Shown here: in pieces, positions 26,091 to 37,743 of the stretch
Numbering within the stretch: position 1 is the stretch's first letter
Layout: each line of letters starts with the position of its first letter
Source of the DNA: Geosiphon pyriformis
Taxonomy: Eukaryota; Glomeromycota; Glomeromycetes; Archaeosporales; Geosiphonaceae
Assembly (NCBI GenBank): GCA_016748015.1
Contig: JAAOMT010000586.1
Location: forward strand, 604,534-668,533
Direction: 5' to 3'
Length of the DNA stretch: 64,000 bases
Notes under the pieces: generated by a model
Told to the model about the DNA's origin: nothing
The model's input: the letters and a program-made list of their open reading frames with translations, nothing else
The model's database searches: none
Position numbers and translations under genes: made by a program

Positions 26091-29000
26091 CCAGTTATAT
26101 TTGGAAAATTGCCACATACAATGTTAGGGGAATAAACAATCTTGTAAAACAGGAGGATATAATTTGTTGGCATAAAGAAATGAACAATATGATCTTAATT
26201 GTTATTAAGACTAAGTTGAAAGATGAGGTTTGCCCTTGGATCATGAACAAGTTTGTTGGTGTTTGGGTTTTTACTTTTGGTTTGAATTCTGATCACATGA
26301 GTTCTGGAGTCATGATCATTATAAATGATTTCTTGGCTCAGCATGTGTGTAAGGTTTCAGACATTCCTGGCTGGTTTTTTTCTGTCAAGCTTCTCTTCAA
26401 AAATAAACTGTCTGTGTTGGTTTTAGGGTTGTATACTGAATCATCTTTGGCAGTACATTTCTCTCAGGCAGATGATATTAATTCTTTGATTGCGAGGGCA
26501 GTAAATGAGTCTTCTTTCGTCATCTTGGGTGGTGATTTCAATGAAGATGGTTCTCGCAAGAGTGCTAGCTTCAGAAAATGTTTTGATTTGGATTTGGTTA
26601 ACTCCTTGAGTGGAAGCTTGTTTGGAAAGAAAGCTACATAGACCAATTCTTGTGGAGCGGCTAAAATTATTGATTATGTGTTTGTGTTGTCGAGTCTAGT
26701 TAATGCAATTCTGGATCGTGATGTGTCTGGTGTTGAAGAGTATTTTGATACTAATCATAAGGCTGTTTCTGTTTCTGTGAGTCTTGATGGTTTGCTGGAT
26801 GCGCAGTTGAACTCATTGTGCAAACAAGCAAATAAGGATTGTTGAAAGTACAATTTTGTGGATGCTGATGATGCTGAATGGATCAAGTTTAAAGAGGATA
26901 CGTTAGCAAATGCTGCCATGTTCTATGATGAATTTTACGCTGCCAAGATGAGTTTGGATCTGGACACAATATGAAGTCACCTTCGCCAAGTGGTATGTTT
27001 GTTGGCTGAGAATGTTTTCAAAAAAAAGTGGTTTAAGGGTTTCAACAGTATCTATAATAAAGTATCATCTAGATTTCACAGATTAGAACTTTTGGTGTTA
27101 AAGATTGTCAAAGTCTCTCGTCTGGTCTCTCATGAGGAATTTGTTTCTCTACTTGATACATGAAAAAAAATTAATCCTGCTAATGCTTCTGTTGTGGATT
27201 CTCTCTTTCTTTCGGGTTCCCATTTTGATACCATTTGTTCAGCTTTGGCCAAGATTAGGAAGTCTTATCGTTCATCTAAGTTGTCAGAATCAAACTGTGC
27301 CAAAGAATCTCAGATCAAGTCAGCGATTGACAAAAGAATGGAGAGTTTTGAGTTGAACAAAGGTTATACTGTACGTAGTGTTTTAGAACGACTCTTCCAC
27401 AAGGTGGTTTTAGACTATTTGGTGGTAGAAGATGAACTGGTGTTGGATCCTGCTCTAGTGAAGTCCAAGGTGGATGAGATTATGGAAGGTTGGACTAGAA
27501 GGGGTAGGGTGGTGCTTGACATTAATAATGTGTGGTCTTGCCAGTATCATCCTCTAGGTTATGTTTTTGACAAAGCTTTTTCTAGTGTGATGGGTTTAAT
27601 AGACTTTGACGAACTGTTTGGGGTTGTTTCCAACCTGCTGGATGGCAAAGCTACTGGCCTTTCAGGTATCTCAAATGAGCTTTGGAAACATTGTGATATT
27701 TTGGTCCTTAATATGCTTTTGGTGCTTTTGAACTCTTGCTTGTCTGAGGAATCTGTCCCTGGCCCCTGGAGAGAAGCTTGGATTTCAATGATTTCCAAAC
27801 CATACGAATGGGAGGGTGTTCTTACCAATACTCGTCTTATTGCACTGATTGAAACAGCTTACAAGATTCTTTTCAAAATACTCTTAGACAGGATTTCTTC
27901 TGCATGCAGCACTCATAATGTCCTTCATGGTGACAATTTTTTGGTTTTGAAAGATACAACAACACAGTCCCCCATTTTTGCAGTTGATTTGGTTGTTGAA
28001 AATGTCCTGAAAAAGAACTGAGAACTTTGGCTGGTCTTGCAGAATATGAGAAAAGCGTATGATTCAGTTGGCTGGAAGCATTTGGAGAAGTGTTTGGTTA
28101 GAATTAAAATATACAACAGATTCATTCAATTTTTTGGCAGCATTCACAAAGGTCGCACTAATCAAGTTATGACAGATTTTGGTTTGACAGATGATTATCG
28201 GGTCCATGATGGTTTAGATCAAAGAGAGGTCTTTTCCCCCCTTCTGTGGTGCATTTTTTATGATCCTTTTTTGTGCGAAGTCAAGCATCAGAAGAGCATA
28301 TGTGAATACAGGCTAATTTCTTATTTCATTTCCAAAAGTGGTCGTGTTGAGTCACAGACTGGGCTTTCTTCCTATTTTGCCACTGGTGTCTTTGTTGATG
28401 ATATGATTTGGATTGGCAGTAGTCAGAGTGCTACTCAACACATTTTGGATGTTGCTAGCAAGTTTTTCCGGATTAATAACATTTCAATAAACAATAACAA
28501 AACTGTAGCTATTCCCATCAATTGTAGGGTTGGAAATCCTGCTCTTTTCATTAGTGGTTCACCTATCTCTGTTGCCAAAAAAGGTGAATCTCATCAGTAT
28601 CTGGGCATATTTCTGTCGACTAAGGGTCTTTTCAAATCTAGTTTAGCTAGGGTGCATTCGAACATTTGTTTTTTTACAAATTTGGTTCTAAAAAAAGTTA
28701 TCTCAGATAAGCAGTTCTTATATTTGGTTTCAGTGGTTCTTCAACCTATTGTTAGCTACAGGACACAGTTTAGCTTTGTTCCTATCAGCATTTGCAACAA
28801 GTAAGATGCTATGATTTGTAAGGGCCTGAAGCTCAAATCTGGACTTCCACTCGACTTTCCTAGTGATTCGATTCACCACCCCTTTTTTTATGGTTTGAAA
28901 TCTTTCCTGCAAATTCAGTCTGAAGGCAAGGTTGCTTCTCTTATTAATTTTGCCAACTCTGGTGGAATTGTGAGACATTTGTTCTCTCATAGGTCTTATA

Positions 29001-30776
29001 ATCTGCAGGTTTTATGTTGACACCCTATTCATCCGTTGAGTTCTTCTGTTCACATTTGTGTTAGTGTCTTTAATAATTTTCTGGTGGGTGTGGTTTGCAT
29101 GTTTTATAATTGCAAATTGTCTTTGGGTAGATCTTTTGCCAATTCCTTTCGTGTTAATGGTGGGACACCCATGTCAACTGTTTTGGGTGAATCAGTTTTC
29201 TCCAGGTGTCTCCCCTTACTTCAGCAGTATAATGTGGCCTTTGTAGACCAACTTTGTGATCATCATGGTACAGTCTTTGATTGGTCCACATTTAAGCAAT
29301 GGAAAAAACTGGACCCCTGTGGCCTTGTTCCTGAGTGGTTCAGGCTTTCTGCTATGTTTCTTGCTGGTGAGGATTCCTCTTCTGCTCGCATCCCAGTTCT
29401 TGCTAATGTTGGTCCTTTGGATATTCTGGGTTCCTTTGGCTTTGTGTCTATCTGTGATTGTCTTTCACAGGTTGATGCAAGGATGTTGTCAGTCTATACT
29501 AATGAGTCATTGAGAAATTTGGGTACAGTTAGCTGTAAAGTGGATGCTGCAGCTTTTTTCGAGGATATTGGTATGGGTTTGGGTGTTGGTGTGTCTGGCT
29601 TGATGTCATCTATCATGGCTGAGTTACAGGCAATTGTATTGGCTCTTGAGTGTGTTCCTGTTTTTAGTAATGTCCATTTGTTTTCGGATAGTCAGTCTGC
29701 TTTGGATGCTTACAAATCAGAATTGGGTATGGTGGCTCCTGATTTCCAGAATCGATGTTGAATTGAGCGTCAGCACATTGCCAATGTCATTTCCTATAAG
29801 GTTCTAAATGTTATTTGGCACAAAGTCAAAAGTCATTCTGGAGTTTTGGGAAACAAGCATGTTGATTTAATTGTTAGTGCTGATTTTGTTTCTGACTGGT
29901 TTTTTTCTCCTTGCCTGGATAAACACTTTTTGATGGCTGATGGCAACATTGTCTCTGGCAATTCAAGGCACTTTGTCTGTGACACTTTTTATGCCATGTG
30001 TCATGCACATTGGGAAGTGGGGTCTGGTTCTAAATTTTTGCCTGACAACTTACGGGCTGATGTTGATTGGTCTTACTCATCTTTGGTGTGGCATCCTGAT
30101 TTGCATATGGCCACTGGTTTCACTAGCAAGATTTCAGCTAATGCGTGCTCTTATTTTATAAAGGCTTTGCATCATCAGTTGTCTGTGGCTGTTCATAAGC
30201 AGCTTTATAATAAACTTTATTCCAGTGTATTGTGTCTATATTGTGGTGACGTAGAGGTGTCGGATCATGTTTTTTTCTTATGAAGTTGATGATTCTGCTT
30301 GGTGTCGGTTGTTGAATTCTCACATAAACACTTGGAAAACACTTTTTGGTTCTTCTGTCTCTTTTTCATGTTTGTTGCAGTTGTTGTCGTCTTGTGTTTC
30401 AGGTTTCTCAATGTCCATGGCTCTTCATAAGGGTTTTGTTTTTGATAATTGGTTTTGTAAAGCTGTTTCTGTCTTCCATAATCCCAAGGTGGCATGTTTG
30501 AAGGTCGTTGATTTCGCACGTTCTCTTGGCCTCGCTTTTAGAGATGAGATATGATTAGTTCGTGCCAAACATCATGTCTATATAGAAAAGCATGGACTGA
30601 TTCCTTTAGATGGCTCGTCTCTTACTTCAGTCTCTGGTTTGACTTCACGTCTTTTTGCTAGTGTGGTTGATTTGCTTGGTATCAATGAAGCTTTTGGTGT
30701 GCATTTTGGTTTTCGCAAGTCTTGCATGTTTTTTTCCAGCATTGGTAATTCGGTTTCTGTCTATATAGCTGTGTAG
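26087..30776 (+). pseudogene. LINE A ORF2: endonuclease, reverse transcriptase, RNase H, zinc motif; broken
   Basis: The nuclease domain of endonuclease/exonuclease/phosphatase type starts IWKIATYNVRGINN and contains GGDFNE and IIDYVFV. Reverse transcriptase runs from about 27,400: GKATGLSGISNELWKH, then LTNTRLIALIETAYKI, DSVGWKHLE and the catalytic box FVDDMIWIG at 28,390. RNase H (about 29,490-29,860) has VYTNESL, AELQAI, FSDSQSALDAY and the WHKVKSHSG segment. The C terminus carries CLYCGDVEVSDHV, a zinc-type motif. Stops mostly replace Trp codons (26,638; 26,842; 28,801; 29,758; 30,552). A T-run gain at about 30,270 and a shift at about 27,150 break the frame. Confidence 0.87.
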
Positions 30777-30888
30777 TGTTGTTCTGACTGGCCTGAATGA
30801 CTGGTCACGTGTAGAAAGTACATGATTCACGTCTAGTTTAGATTATTTCTTTGATGTATAGTGCTAGGTTGTGTGTGGATCTCACTCG

Positions 30889-30911
30889 TTAATAATAATA
30901 ATAATAATAAA
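30889..30911. repeat. (TAA)n tail of LINE A
   Basis: TAA repeated seven times directly after the 3' UTR of copy A, in place of the A-run seen at the ends of copies B and H2. Confidence 0.85.
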
Positions 30912-30915
30912 ATTT

Positions 30916-30930
30916 ATTAACTTGAAAAAA
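30916..30930. repeat. Left target-site duplication of LINE B
   Basis: ATTAACTTGAAAAAA directly precedes the B 5' UTR. The same 15 bases occur at 40,043-40,057. They also start at the end of the B tail (37,737), where they are split by insertion H1. Confidence 0.8.
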
Positions 30931-31045
30931 AAACTTCTTTCTCTCTTACTTCCACAAACCCTCAAAAAATGCTTTTCTGATAAAGAAGTTTTTTATTTTT
31001 CCTTATTAGTATTTCACAATTTCTCTTTCTAACAACCCCTTTTTC

Positions 31046-32913
31046 ATGGACCTAGAAGCTGTCTCTAGTAGCAACATGTCTAAAAAAAGGCACCAAAGAG
31101 TGCTTTTCATGGTCCTGCTGGTGGTTCCTTCTCACAGAAGAAGAGAGTTGTGCTTGGGAATGTCAAACACTTAGGTGATAAAAAGGATATTTCTTTAGAC
31201 AGGTTTGAGCTTGGTAACAGTGTGTTCTCTAATGTGGATAGTGTGTCTGGTAATGAGGAAAGTACTAACATGACTGGCATTAATGTTGAGTCTCTTCTGG
31301 ATTCAGCCACCAATACTTCTAAAGCCAAGCATGTCAATACTGGTGCCATTTTTGGTTCACTTCTTGGTTCTCCTAATTTTGTCATGGATGATGATAATGA
31401 TGTTTCTCTTCCTCCTTATCTTTCAATCTCTCTGGAAAAAAAATGGATTGACCCTAAAATTGTTAAGACTCAGGTTAAGGTGTCTGTCAAAAAATCTTTT
31501 GCTCTTGATATCAATCTTAGTGCTATGGAAGAGAATTTGACAACAGCAAAAACTCAGTTAATTAGAAAAATTTTTTCATTGGTCAATAGTTTTGGGGGGG
31601 CCATTACTCCCTTAAAATTTGAAGGGATCATCCGATCTATTTTCACTTCTGAAAAAAGCATGAATATGGCTGTATCTTTGGCCAGAGAAAGAGAGATCGT
31701 CATAAACACTAATCTCAAGAAATCAGGAGTGCATTCAGATCAGGCCGTAGTAATCAAGAAAATTCCCATAAATACACCAAAAAAAATGATCGTTGCCACA
31801 GTTGCTGAATTTGGTAATATTAAATCAATTAGGATTCAGTTAATTGGTATGTAGCAGAAGGCTATGGTGGAATTTGTCGAATTGAGTCAAGCCAATCTGT
31901 TGGCATCAAAATGATCATTCCTAATCGGAAAAGACTCAGTGCATATGGCAAAAGCTGTGGAAGATCATGATATCTGGGCATCAAGGAACCATTTTAGGGC
32001 ACTTTTGTTTATCTTACCAGTGGGAACAACTGCATATGATCTTGGTACTCTTTTGGATAGGGCTGGTGGTAAGACTTGTATCATCAATAGATCTTTGGAC
32101 ACTGGCAATAGGTTTCATTGTGCTGTGGTTGGCTTTGAATCTGAGAAGGATTTGGATTCAGCATTTTGCACTGAGCCTGTTTTTGGTAGTGTGCGGCTCT
32201 TATAAGCTAAATTGAATTTGGTTCAATGTGGAAAGTGTGGGTATTTTGGGCATTCAGCTCTTAAGTGTGATGCTCCAATTGGCTCTATGCCATTGTCATC
32301 TTTGGTTAAGTCTTTTAAAGATTTTGTTTTTGAGGAAAGACGTTTCCAGCTGGCCAAGTTATATAAAAAGAAGGAAGTTCCTATCTCCTGCCCTGTTGCC
32401 TTTGGTGGAAAGTCTTGGGCCCAAGTGGTTTCAGTGGCTTCCCTCCTCTTTCATGGTTTTCTTGCTGGTTCCAGCTCAAATCTTTTTTCTTCTTCTTATC
32501 ATGACATTGGTAATGTTTCTTCTTTGAATAAACACTTGGCCTCTTTGGAATGCTCATTTGAGCTTTTTTCTGATCAAGTGTCCACTATTGTTAGACATCT
32601 TAATAGTGCTGAACTGGTACCTTTGGTGTCTTCCTCTTTTGTTTTTCCTCCTGATGTTTCTGCATCTTCGGGTTCAGATTCAGAATTGAATATGGTTTTG
32701 GATGGCACTTCAATGCTGTCTGCTCTTTCTTCTTCTACTGTTGATGTTGGTGTGTATGTTCTCAGTTTTAGTAGCTTTAGGACTCTCACTGGCAAAGTGG
32801 GTGGCTTGGAGTCTAAGTTGGCATCTTTGGAGGCTTCTATTGGTTTGGTGTTAGCACGTTTGGATGGCTTGTGCTCTAGTTCAGGTGCTTTTTCACATTT
32901 TTTCTCCAAATGA
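31046..32913 (+). pseudogene. LINE B ORF1, broken
   Basis: Starts ATGGACCTAGAAGC. One A is missing in the A-run at about 31,081 compared with copy D, shifting frame, after which it is open to 31,854. Stops at 31,852 (TAG), 31,912 (TGA) and 32,203 (TAA) all fall at Trp codons of the sister copies. It carries the two RRM-like folds (IKKIPINTPKKMIVATVAEF; LLFILPVGTTAYDLGTLLDR) and the knuckle CGKCGYFGHSALKC. It ends in TGA overlapping ATG of ORF2 (ATGA, 32,910-32,913). Confidence 0.85.
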
Positions 32914-35900
32914 ATAACCTAGTTTAGAAGTTTGCTATGTGTAATGTTTGGGGTCTCAATATTCCAGCCAAATGGGCAGACGTTGTTCATTGGCATGTAA
33001 GCTCTGAAAGTATGGTTTCTTTTGTTACTAAAACAAAGTTGAGGCCTTTCTCTGGACCATAGATCAAGGATGAATTTGAAGGGGTTCAGATCTTTACTTC
33101 TGGTTTGGATGTTGGTTATCTTAGTGCTGGTGTTGCTGTGATTATGAACAATTCTTTGGCTCACCATGTTTCTAAGATAGAAGTGGTTCCTGATTATATT
33201 ATCTTGGTGCATCTTCTGTTCAAAGACAAGCTTTCAGTAATTGTGTTAAGTTTGTATGCTGGTGCCTCTTTTGGCGTTTGTTTTGGGCAGGTGTTTAAGT
33301 TTTATTCTCTCATTGCTAAGACTGTTAATACCAGCAATTTTGTTGTTTTGGGTGGGGATTTTAATAAAAATAAGTCTGGGAGGAGTGCAAGTTTCAGGTT
33401 TTGCCTGGGTCTTGGTCTGGTCAATTTGTTTGCCAGCCATCAGTTGGCATTGGCTCCTACATGGTACAACTTGAAAGGGATTAAAAAAACTATTGATTAT
33501 ATTTTAGTTAGTAAGAGTCTGTCATCTGCTGTTGCTAAGCATTGGATTGGGTCAGTTTCAGATTTTTTTGACATGGATTATAGTGTTGTCATGGTGTCAG
33601 TTGGTCTGGATGGGCTTTTGGCTGTTCAGTTGAATAGCTTGCACAGGCAGGCTAACAAAAATTGTTGGAAGTTCAAGATTAAGGATGTGGATGTGTTCAA
33701 GTGTGATAAGTTTAGAGATTGTATTTCGGCAAGGCTTCTGTTGATTAAAGGCATTTTTGCTAATGCCAAAGCTGGTGGTAATTTAAATACTATGTGGGCA
33801 ATTTTAGAAAAGAAGATGGTTGAGTCTGCTGATGAGATTTTTTTCAGACTGTGGTTTAGCAAATTTTGTTGCTCTAGGAACAAATATTTTTCGAAGTTCT
33901 TTGGATTGGAGTTGCTCGTTACAAAAATTTTTGGTGCGGTCCATTCTGGCAATATGCTTGAAGTTGTCTGTCTCATAAAAAAATGGTCCACTTTGGATGA
34001 GAACAAAGCTTGCGTGTTCTCTAATTTGGTTAGATTGGGTAAGGATAGTGGAGTTCTTCTTAAGCATCTGTTTTCATTTCACAAGGAATACAGAAAATCA
34101 AAAATGTTTGAATCAAAGCTAGCTGAAGAGGCTTCTGTTAGAAAAGCTATAAAAAAACACATGGAGAGTTTCACTTCTAATAAAGAAGGCATGATCAAAA
34201 GTATTTTGGACTGGTCTTTTCACAAGGTGGTACTTGATTATTTGGTGGTTGATGGAGGCTTGGTTCTGAAACCTGGGGAGGTGAAGTCTAAAATGAATAA
34301 GATTATGGCAGGATGGACAAGGAAGTGGGTGATACTTACAGTAATGCCTGATCTCTGGGCTTGCCAATATGCGCCTTTGGATTATGTATGGAATGATGCT
34401 TTTTCTAGAGTGATGTGTGATATCAGTTTGGATGAACTGCTTTTAGTGGTTAATGATCTTTCTGATGACAAGGCTGCTGGCTTGTCTGGCATTCCTAATG
34501 AATTGTGGAAACATGGTAGTAATATAGTATTGGGTTGCCTTCTGGAGCTGTTGAATACATGTGTAATTGTTGGTAAGGTGCCTACTTTATGGAGGAGAGC
34601 ATGGGTGTCAATGATTCTAAAGCCTTATAATTGGGATGGAGTTCTTACAAATACTCAGCCTATTGCATTAATTAAGACTGCCAGGAAGATTCTCTCTGAT
34701 AGAATTTTGTCTGCTTGCAGCAAGTTTGGTGTTCTTCATGATGATAATTTCTCTGTTTTAAAGAGTATGTCTACACAGTCTCCAGTTTTTGCTGTTGGCT
34801 CAGTAGTTGAGAATGCTTTAGAGAAGAATTGTGAACTTTGGCTGGTGTTACAAGATATGCATAAAGCATATGACTTGGTTGGATGGCATTACTTGGAAGT
34901 GAGCTTGAAATGCATTAAGATGTGCAGCAAATTTATTAGTTTCTTCAGAGGCATACATAAGGATAAAATTAATAGGATCATGATGGATTTTGGTCTGTTG
35001 GATGACTATTGTGTACATGATAGTTTGGATCAAGGTGAGGTCTTCTCCCCCTTTTTCTGGAGGATCTTCTATGATCCACTCTTGTGTGAGGTTAAAAGGC
35101 ATAAACATTTGTGTGGATACAGGATTGATACTAATTTTATGGTGAAAACTGGCAGAATTGAGAATAGTAGTGGGATGTCATTCTTTTTTGCTGCTGGTGC
35201 TTTTGTGAATAATACGATTTGGGTGGAAGATTGCCAGGATTGCCAAACTTCCATGCAGTATGCTCTTAATATTGCCAGTAAATTTTTTTCAATCAATGAT
35301 ATTTCTATTAACAATAAGAAAATAGTGGCTATTCCAATTAATCAGAGTGTTAAGGTTGTCTCTTTGAGTATTAGTGGTCAACTGATCTCTATAGCAAAAA
35401 AAGATGAAGCTCACAGATACCTGGGAATTTTTTTGTCAACTAAGGAGTTGTCCAAACCTAGTTTAGCCAAGGCATATTTGGATGTTTGTTTCTTTGTCAA
35501 TGTTGTACTTAAGAAGACTATTATGAACAAGCAGTATTCTTATTTAGTCTCCACTGTTTTGCAGCCAATTGTTAGCTACAAAATGCAGTTTAGTTTTGTT
35601 TTTTCTGGTGTATGCTACAAGTGGAACGTTTTGGTTAGAAAAGGCCTCAGGTTTAAGACAAGCTTGCTTTGTGATTTCCTGAATGAGACTTTGCATCATC
35701 TTTCTCTTTATGGCTTAAAGCCTTTTGACCAGGTACAATCTGAAAGTAAGGTGGCTGTAGTGATATCTTTTTCAAATGCTCCAGACATTTTTGGTTGGTT
35801 GTTTCTTCATTGCTTCTTGGATTTACAGGTTCTTGGGTGGACACCTTTGAATCCGTTGCAGTTTCCAGTTAAGCTGCTCATTAGTCCTGTGAACAACTTT

Positions 35901-37598
35901 TTAGCTGGTATGGTCAGAATTTTTTTGAATTGTGAGCTGTCTTTGGCAGACTTTCTACCTAGTGCGTTTAGGGACCCTGGTTATTTTCCTATGCCTGAGA
36001 TTTTGGGGAAATTCTTGTTTCTTAGTTGTGTTCACTCTTTAAAGTGTTTTGGAGTTGCCTTTGATAACAGACTCCTTGACAAAAAAGGTGCTGTGATGGA
36101 TTGGAAGACTTTTCATTGTTGGAAAAGGCTTAATTCCAGGGGCCCTGTGCCTTACTGGTTTAATGTCATATCAAGGTTTTTGCTGGATAAGAGTTCAGTG
36201 TCACCTGCTGCTGTTAAAGCTGGTGGTTTTTCAGGCTGTAGCATTTTGGATTTTGAACAGTTTGCTTTTGTGTGTAATGGTTTGCTCGAAGTTTGATCTG
36301 GCTCTTTTGATGTTTATACTGATGGTTTGTTGAAATTTGCTGGCTCTTCCAGTGTAATTAGCGGAGCCACTGCTTATTTTCCTGCTTTGGATTAAGAAGT
36401 TGGTATTGGTGTTTGTGGGCTTTTATCTTCAACTTTATCAGAATTGCAGGCTGTGGCTCTTGCTCTGGAATGCATTCCTCTTTCCTGCACAGTGGTTTTG
36501 CATCTTGACAGCCAAGCTGCTATTGATGCATGTGTGTCCAAATTAGCTTTTGCTGTTCCTGATTTGTGCAATTATTGCTGAATCAAAAAAAAATATATTG
36601 CCAATTTGATTAAGAATAAAGATCTTGCTGTGAGTTGGGTTAAAGTCAAGGGTCATTCTAGGGTCTTTGGTAATGATAGAGCAGATACGCTGGCTGGTGA
36701 GGCTGCTGGCTCTCCTCTTTCTTTGCCGGCTGGGGTTCGTGAGTGTTTTTTGTTGGCTAAGAGTACTGCAATTTCAGGTAATGCTCATCACTTTGTCAGA
36801 AATGTTTATAAATCTATTTGTCGTGCTCATTGAGAGGCTGGTTCAGATCATGATGTGGTTCCAGTTGCTTTGTTGCAGAGTTTTGATTGGATTGCTTCCA
36901 CACAGGTTTGGCATCCTGATTTGCACATGTTTGCTGAGTTTACTAGCCATAAGTCTGCGATTCTTCACACATACTTGATGAAAGCTCTACACAAAAGGCT
37001 GCTGGTGGCTGTCCGCAAAAAGTTATATGATAAGAGTTATTCTGGCGTGCAATGTTTGTTGTGTAACAAAGTGAAATTGCCAGACTATGTCTTTACATGT
37101 TCACAGGATGTTTATATTCAGGGGGACATTTTGTCAGAAGTGTCTGCTCATTGGATTTCTCTGACTGGTGCTTGTGACCCATCTTCTTCTTCCATCTTGA
37201 GGACTCTTGATCTTTGTCATTCAGATGTCAGCTTGTATTCTGTCATGTGTAAAAGGTTTGTGCTTAAAGATTGGTGTGCAGAAGTGGTTGGCATTTTTGG
37301 TGATGTTAAGAGTGCAACTAGTGTGGTGGTTGACTTTGTAAGATATTTGGTTAAGTTGCATCAATCCAAGGTGTAGTTGACAAAATCTAAATTTAGAGTG
37401 AATATGGAGAGGGTGGACTTGGTTGATGATAATGGTTTGGTAGTGGGTTTTTCTTGTTGTGGGTCTTCTATGCTTTCAGATAGAGTGGTCAGGTTGCTTG
37501 GTATTGTAGAGTCTTTTGCTGTGAGTTTTGGCCATCGCAGGTCTTGTCCTTTTTTTTCTGGTTTGGATGGTAATCTGTATGTTGTTTTAGGTGTGTAG
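32910..37598 (+). pseudogene. LINE B ORF2: endonuclease, RT, RNase H; nearly intact
   Basis: Two early Trp-to-stop changes (TAG at about 32,925 and 33,060) precede a 1063-codon open stretch from 33,105 to 36,296. Motifs: VVLGGDFNKN, TIDYILVS, DDKAAGLSGIPNELWKHG, LTNTQPIALIKTARKI and DLVGWHYLE. At the catalytic box AGAFVNNTIWV replaces the FVDD of copy A, so both Asp are lost here. RNase H follows in broken pieces (DVYTDGLLKFAG; LSELQAVALALE; LDSQAAIDAC; VKVKGHSRVFGNDRADTLAG). The C-terminal zinc motif is CLLCNKVKLPDYVFTC. Further stops at 36,294, 36,393, 36,579, 36,831 and 37,374. The FVNN change alone should abolish polymerase activity. Confidence 0.88.
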
Positions 37599-37733
37599 TG
37601 TTGCCTTGTCTGGCCCGAGTGGCTAGTTACATGTAGAGAGTGTGTGAATCATGCTTAGTTTGAACCACTTAGTTTGGTTCTATGTACTAGGTAGTGGTTA
37701 GGCTTCATTTGTTAAATTGTTTTAATAAAAAAA

Positions 37734-37743
37734 AAAATTAACT
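37734..37743. repeat. Target-site duplication flanking half-LINE H1 (left copy)
   Basis: AAAATTAACT here and again at 40,040-40,049 bracket H1. The site lies in the tail and flank of LINE B, so H1 inserted after B. Confidence 0.75.

Larger units (their letters stand above)
24125..30915 (+). mobile_element. LINE copy A (non-LTR retrotransposon), near complete, broken
   Basis: Two-ORF non-LTR element ending in a (TAA)n tail at about 30,889-30,915. Its 5' UTR is only partly alignable to copy B, so the 5' end is approximate. The ORF1 start codon reads GTG where copy B has ATG. The 3' UTR holds the family tail motif GACTGGTCACGTGTAGAAAG. It is the second-least decayed full copy: about a dozen in-frame stops plus a few one-base shifts in homopolymers. 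RNase H in ORF2 and a CCHC ORF1 place it near the Tad1/I group of LINEs, by architecture only. Confidence 0.9.
30931..37733 (+). mobile_element. LINE copy B, full length, best preserved
   Basis: Full element: a 5' UTR starting AAACTTCTTTCTCTCTTAC (also visible in copy D at about 44,025), two ORFs, the 3' UTR tail motif, and an A-run at 37,727-37,737. It is flanked by the target-site duplication ATTAACTTGAAAAAA. Inserted head to tail immediately after copy A. About ten in-frame stops and one frame shift; the longest open stretch is 1063 codons. Confidence 0.92.

Noticed and set aside
25066-33474. Additional frames of 60-125 codons within LINE A and B
   Set aside because: They are alternate-frame shadows of ORF1 and ORF2.
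24611-37376. Alternative genetic code (TGA read as Trp) in the LINEs
   Set aside because: TAG and TAA also replace Trp and Gln, many Trp remain TGG, and host genes here use TGA as a normal stop.
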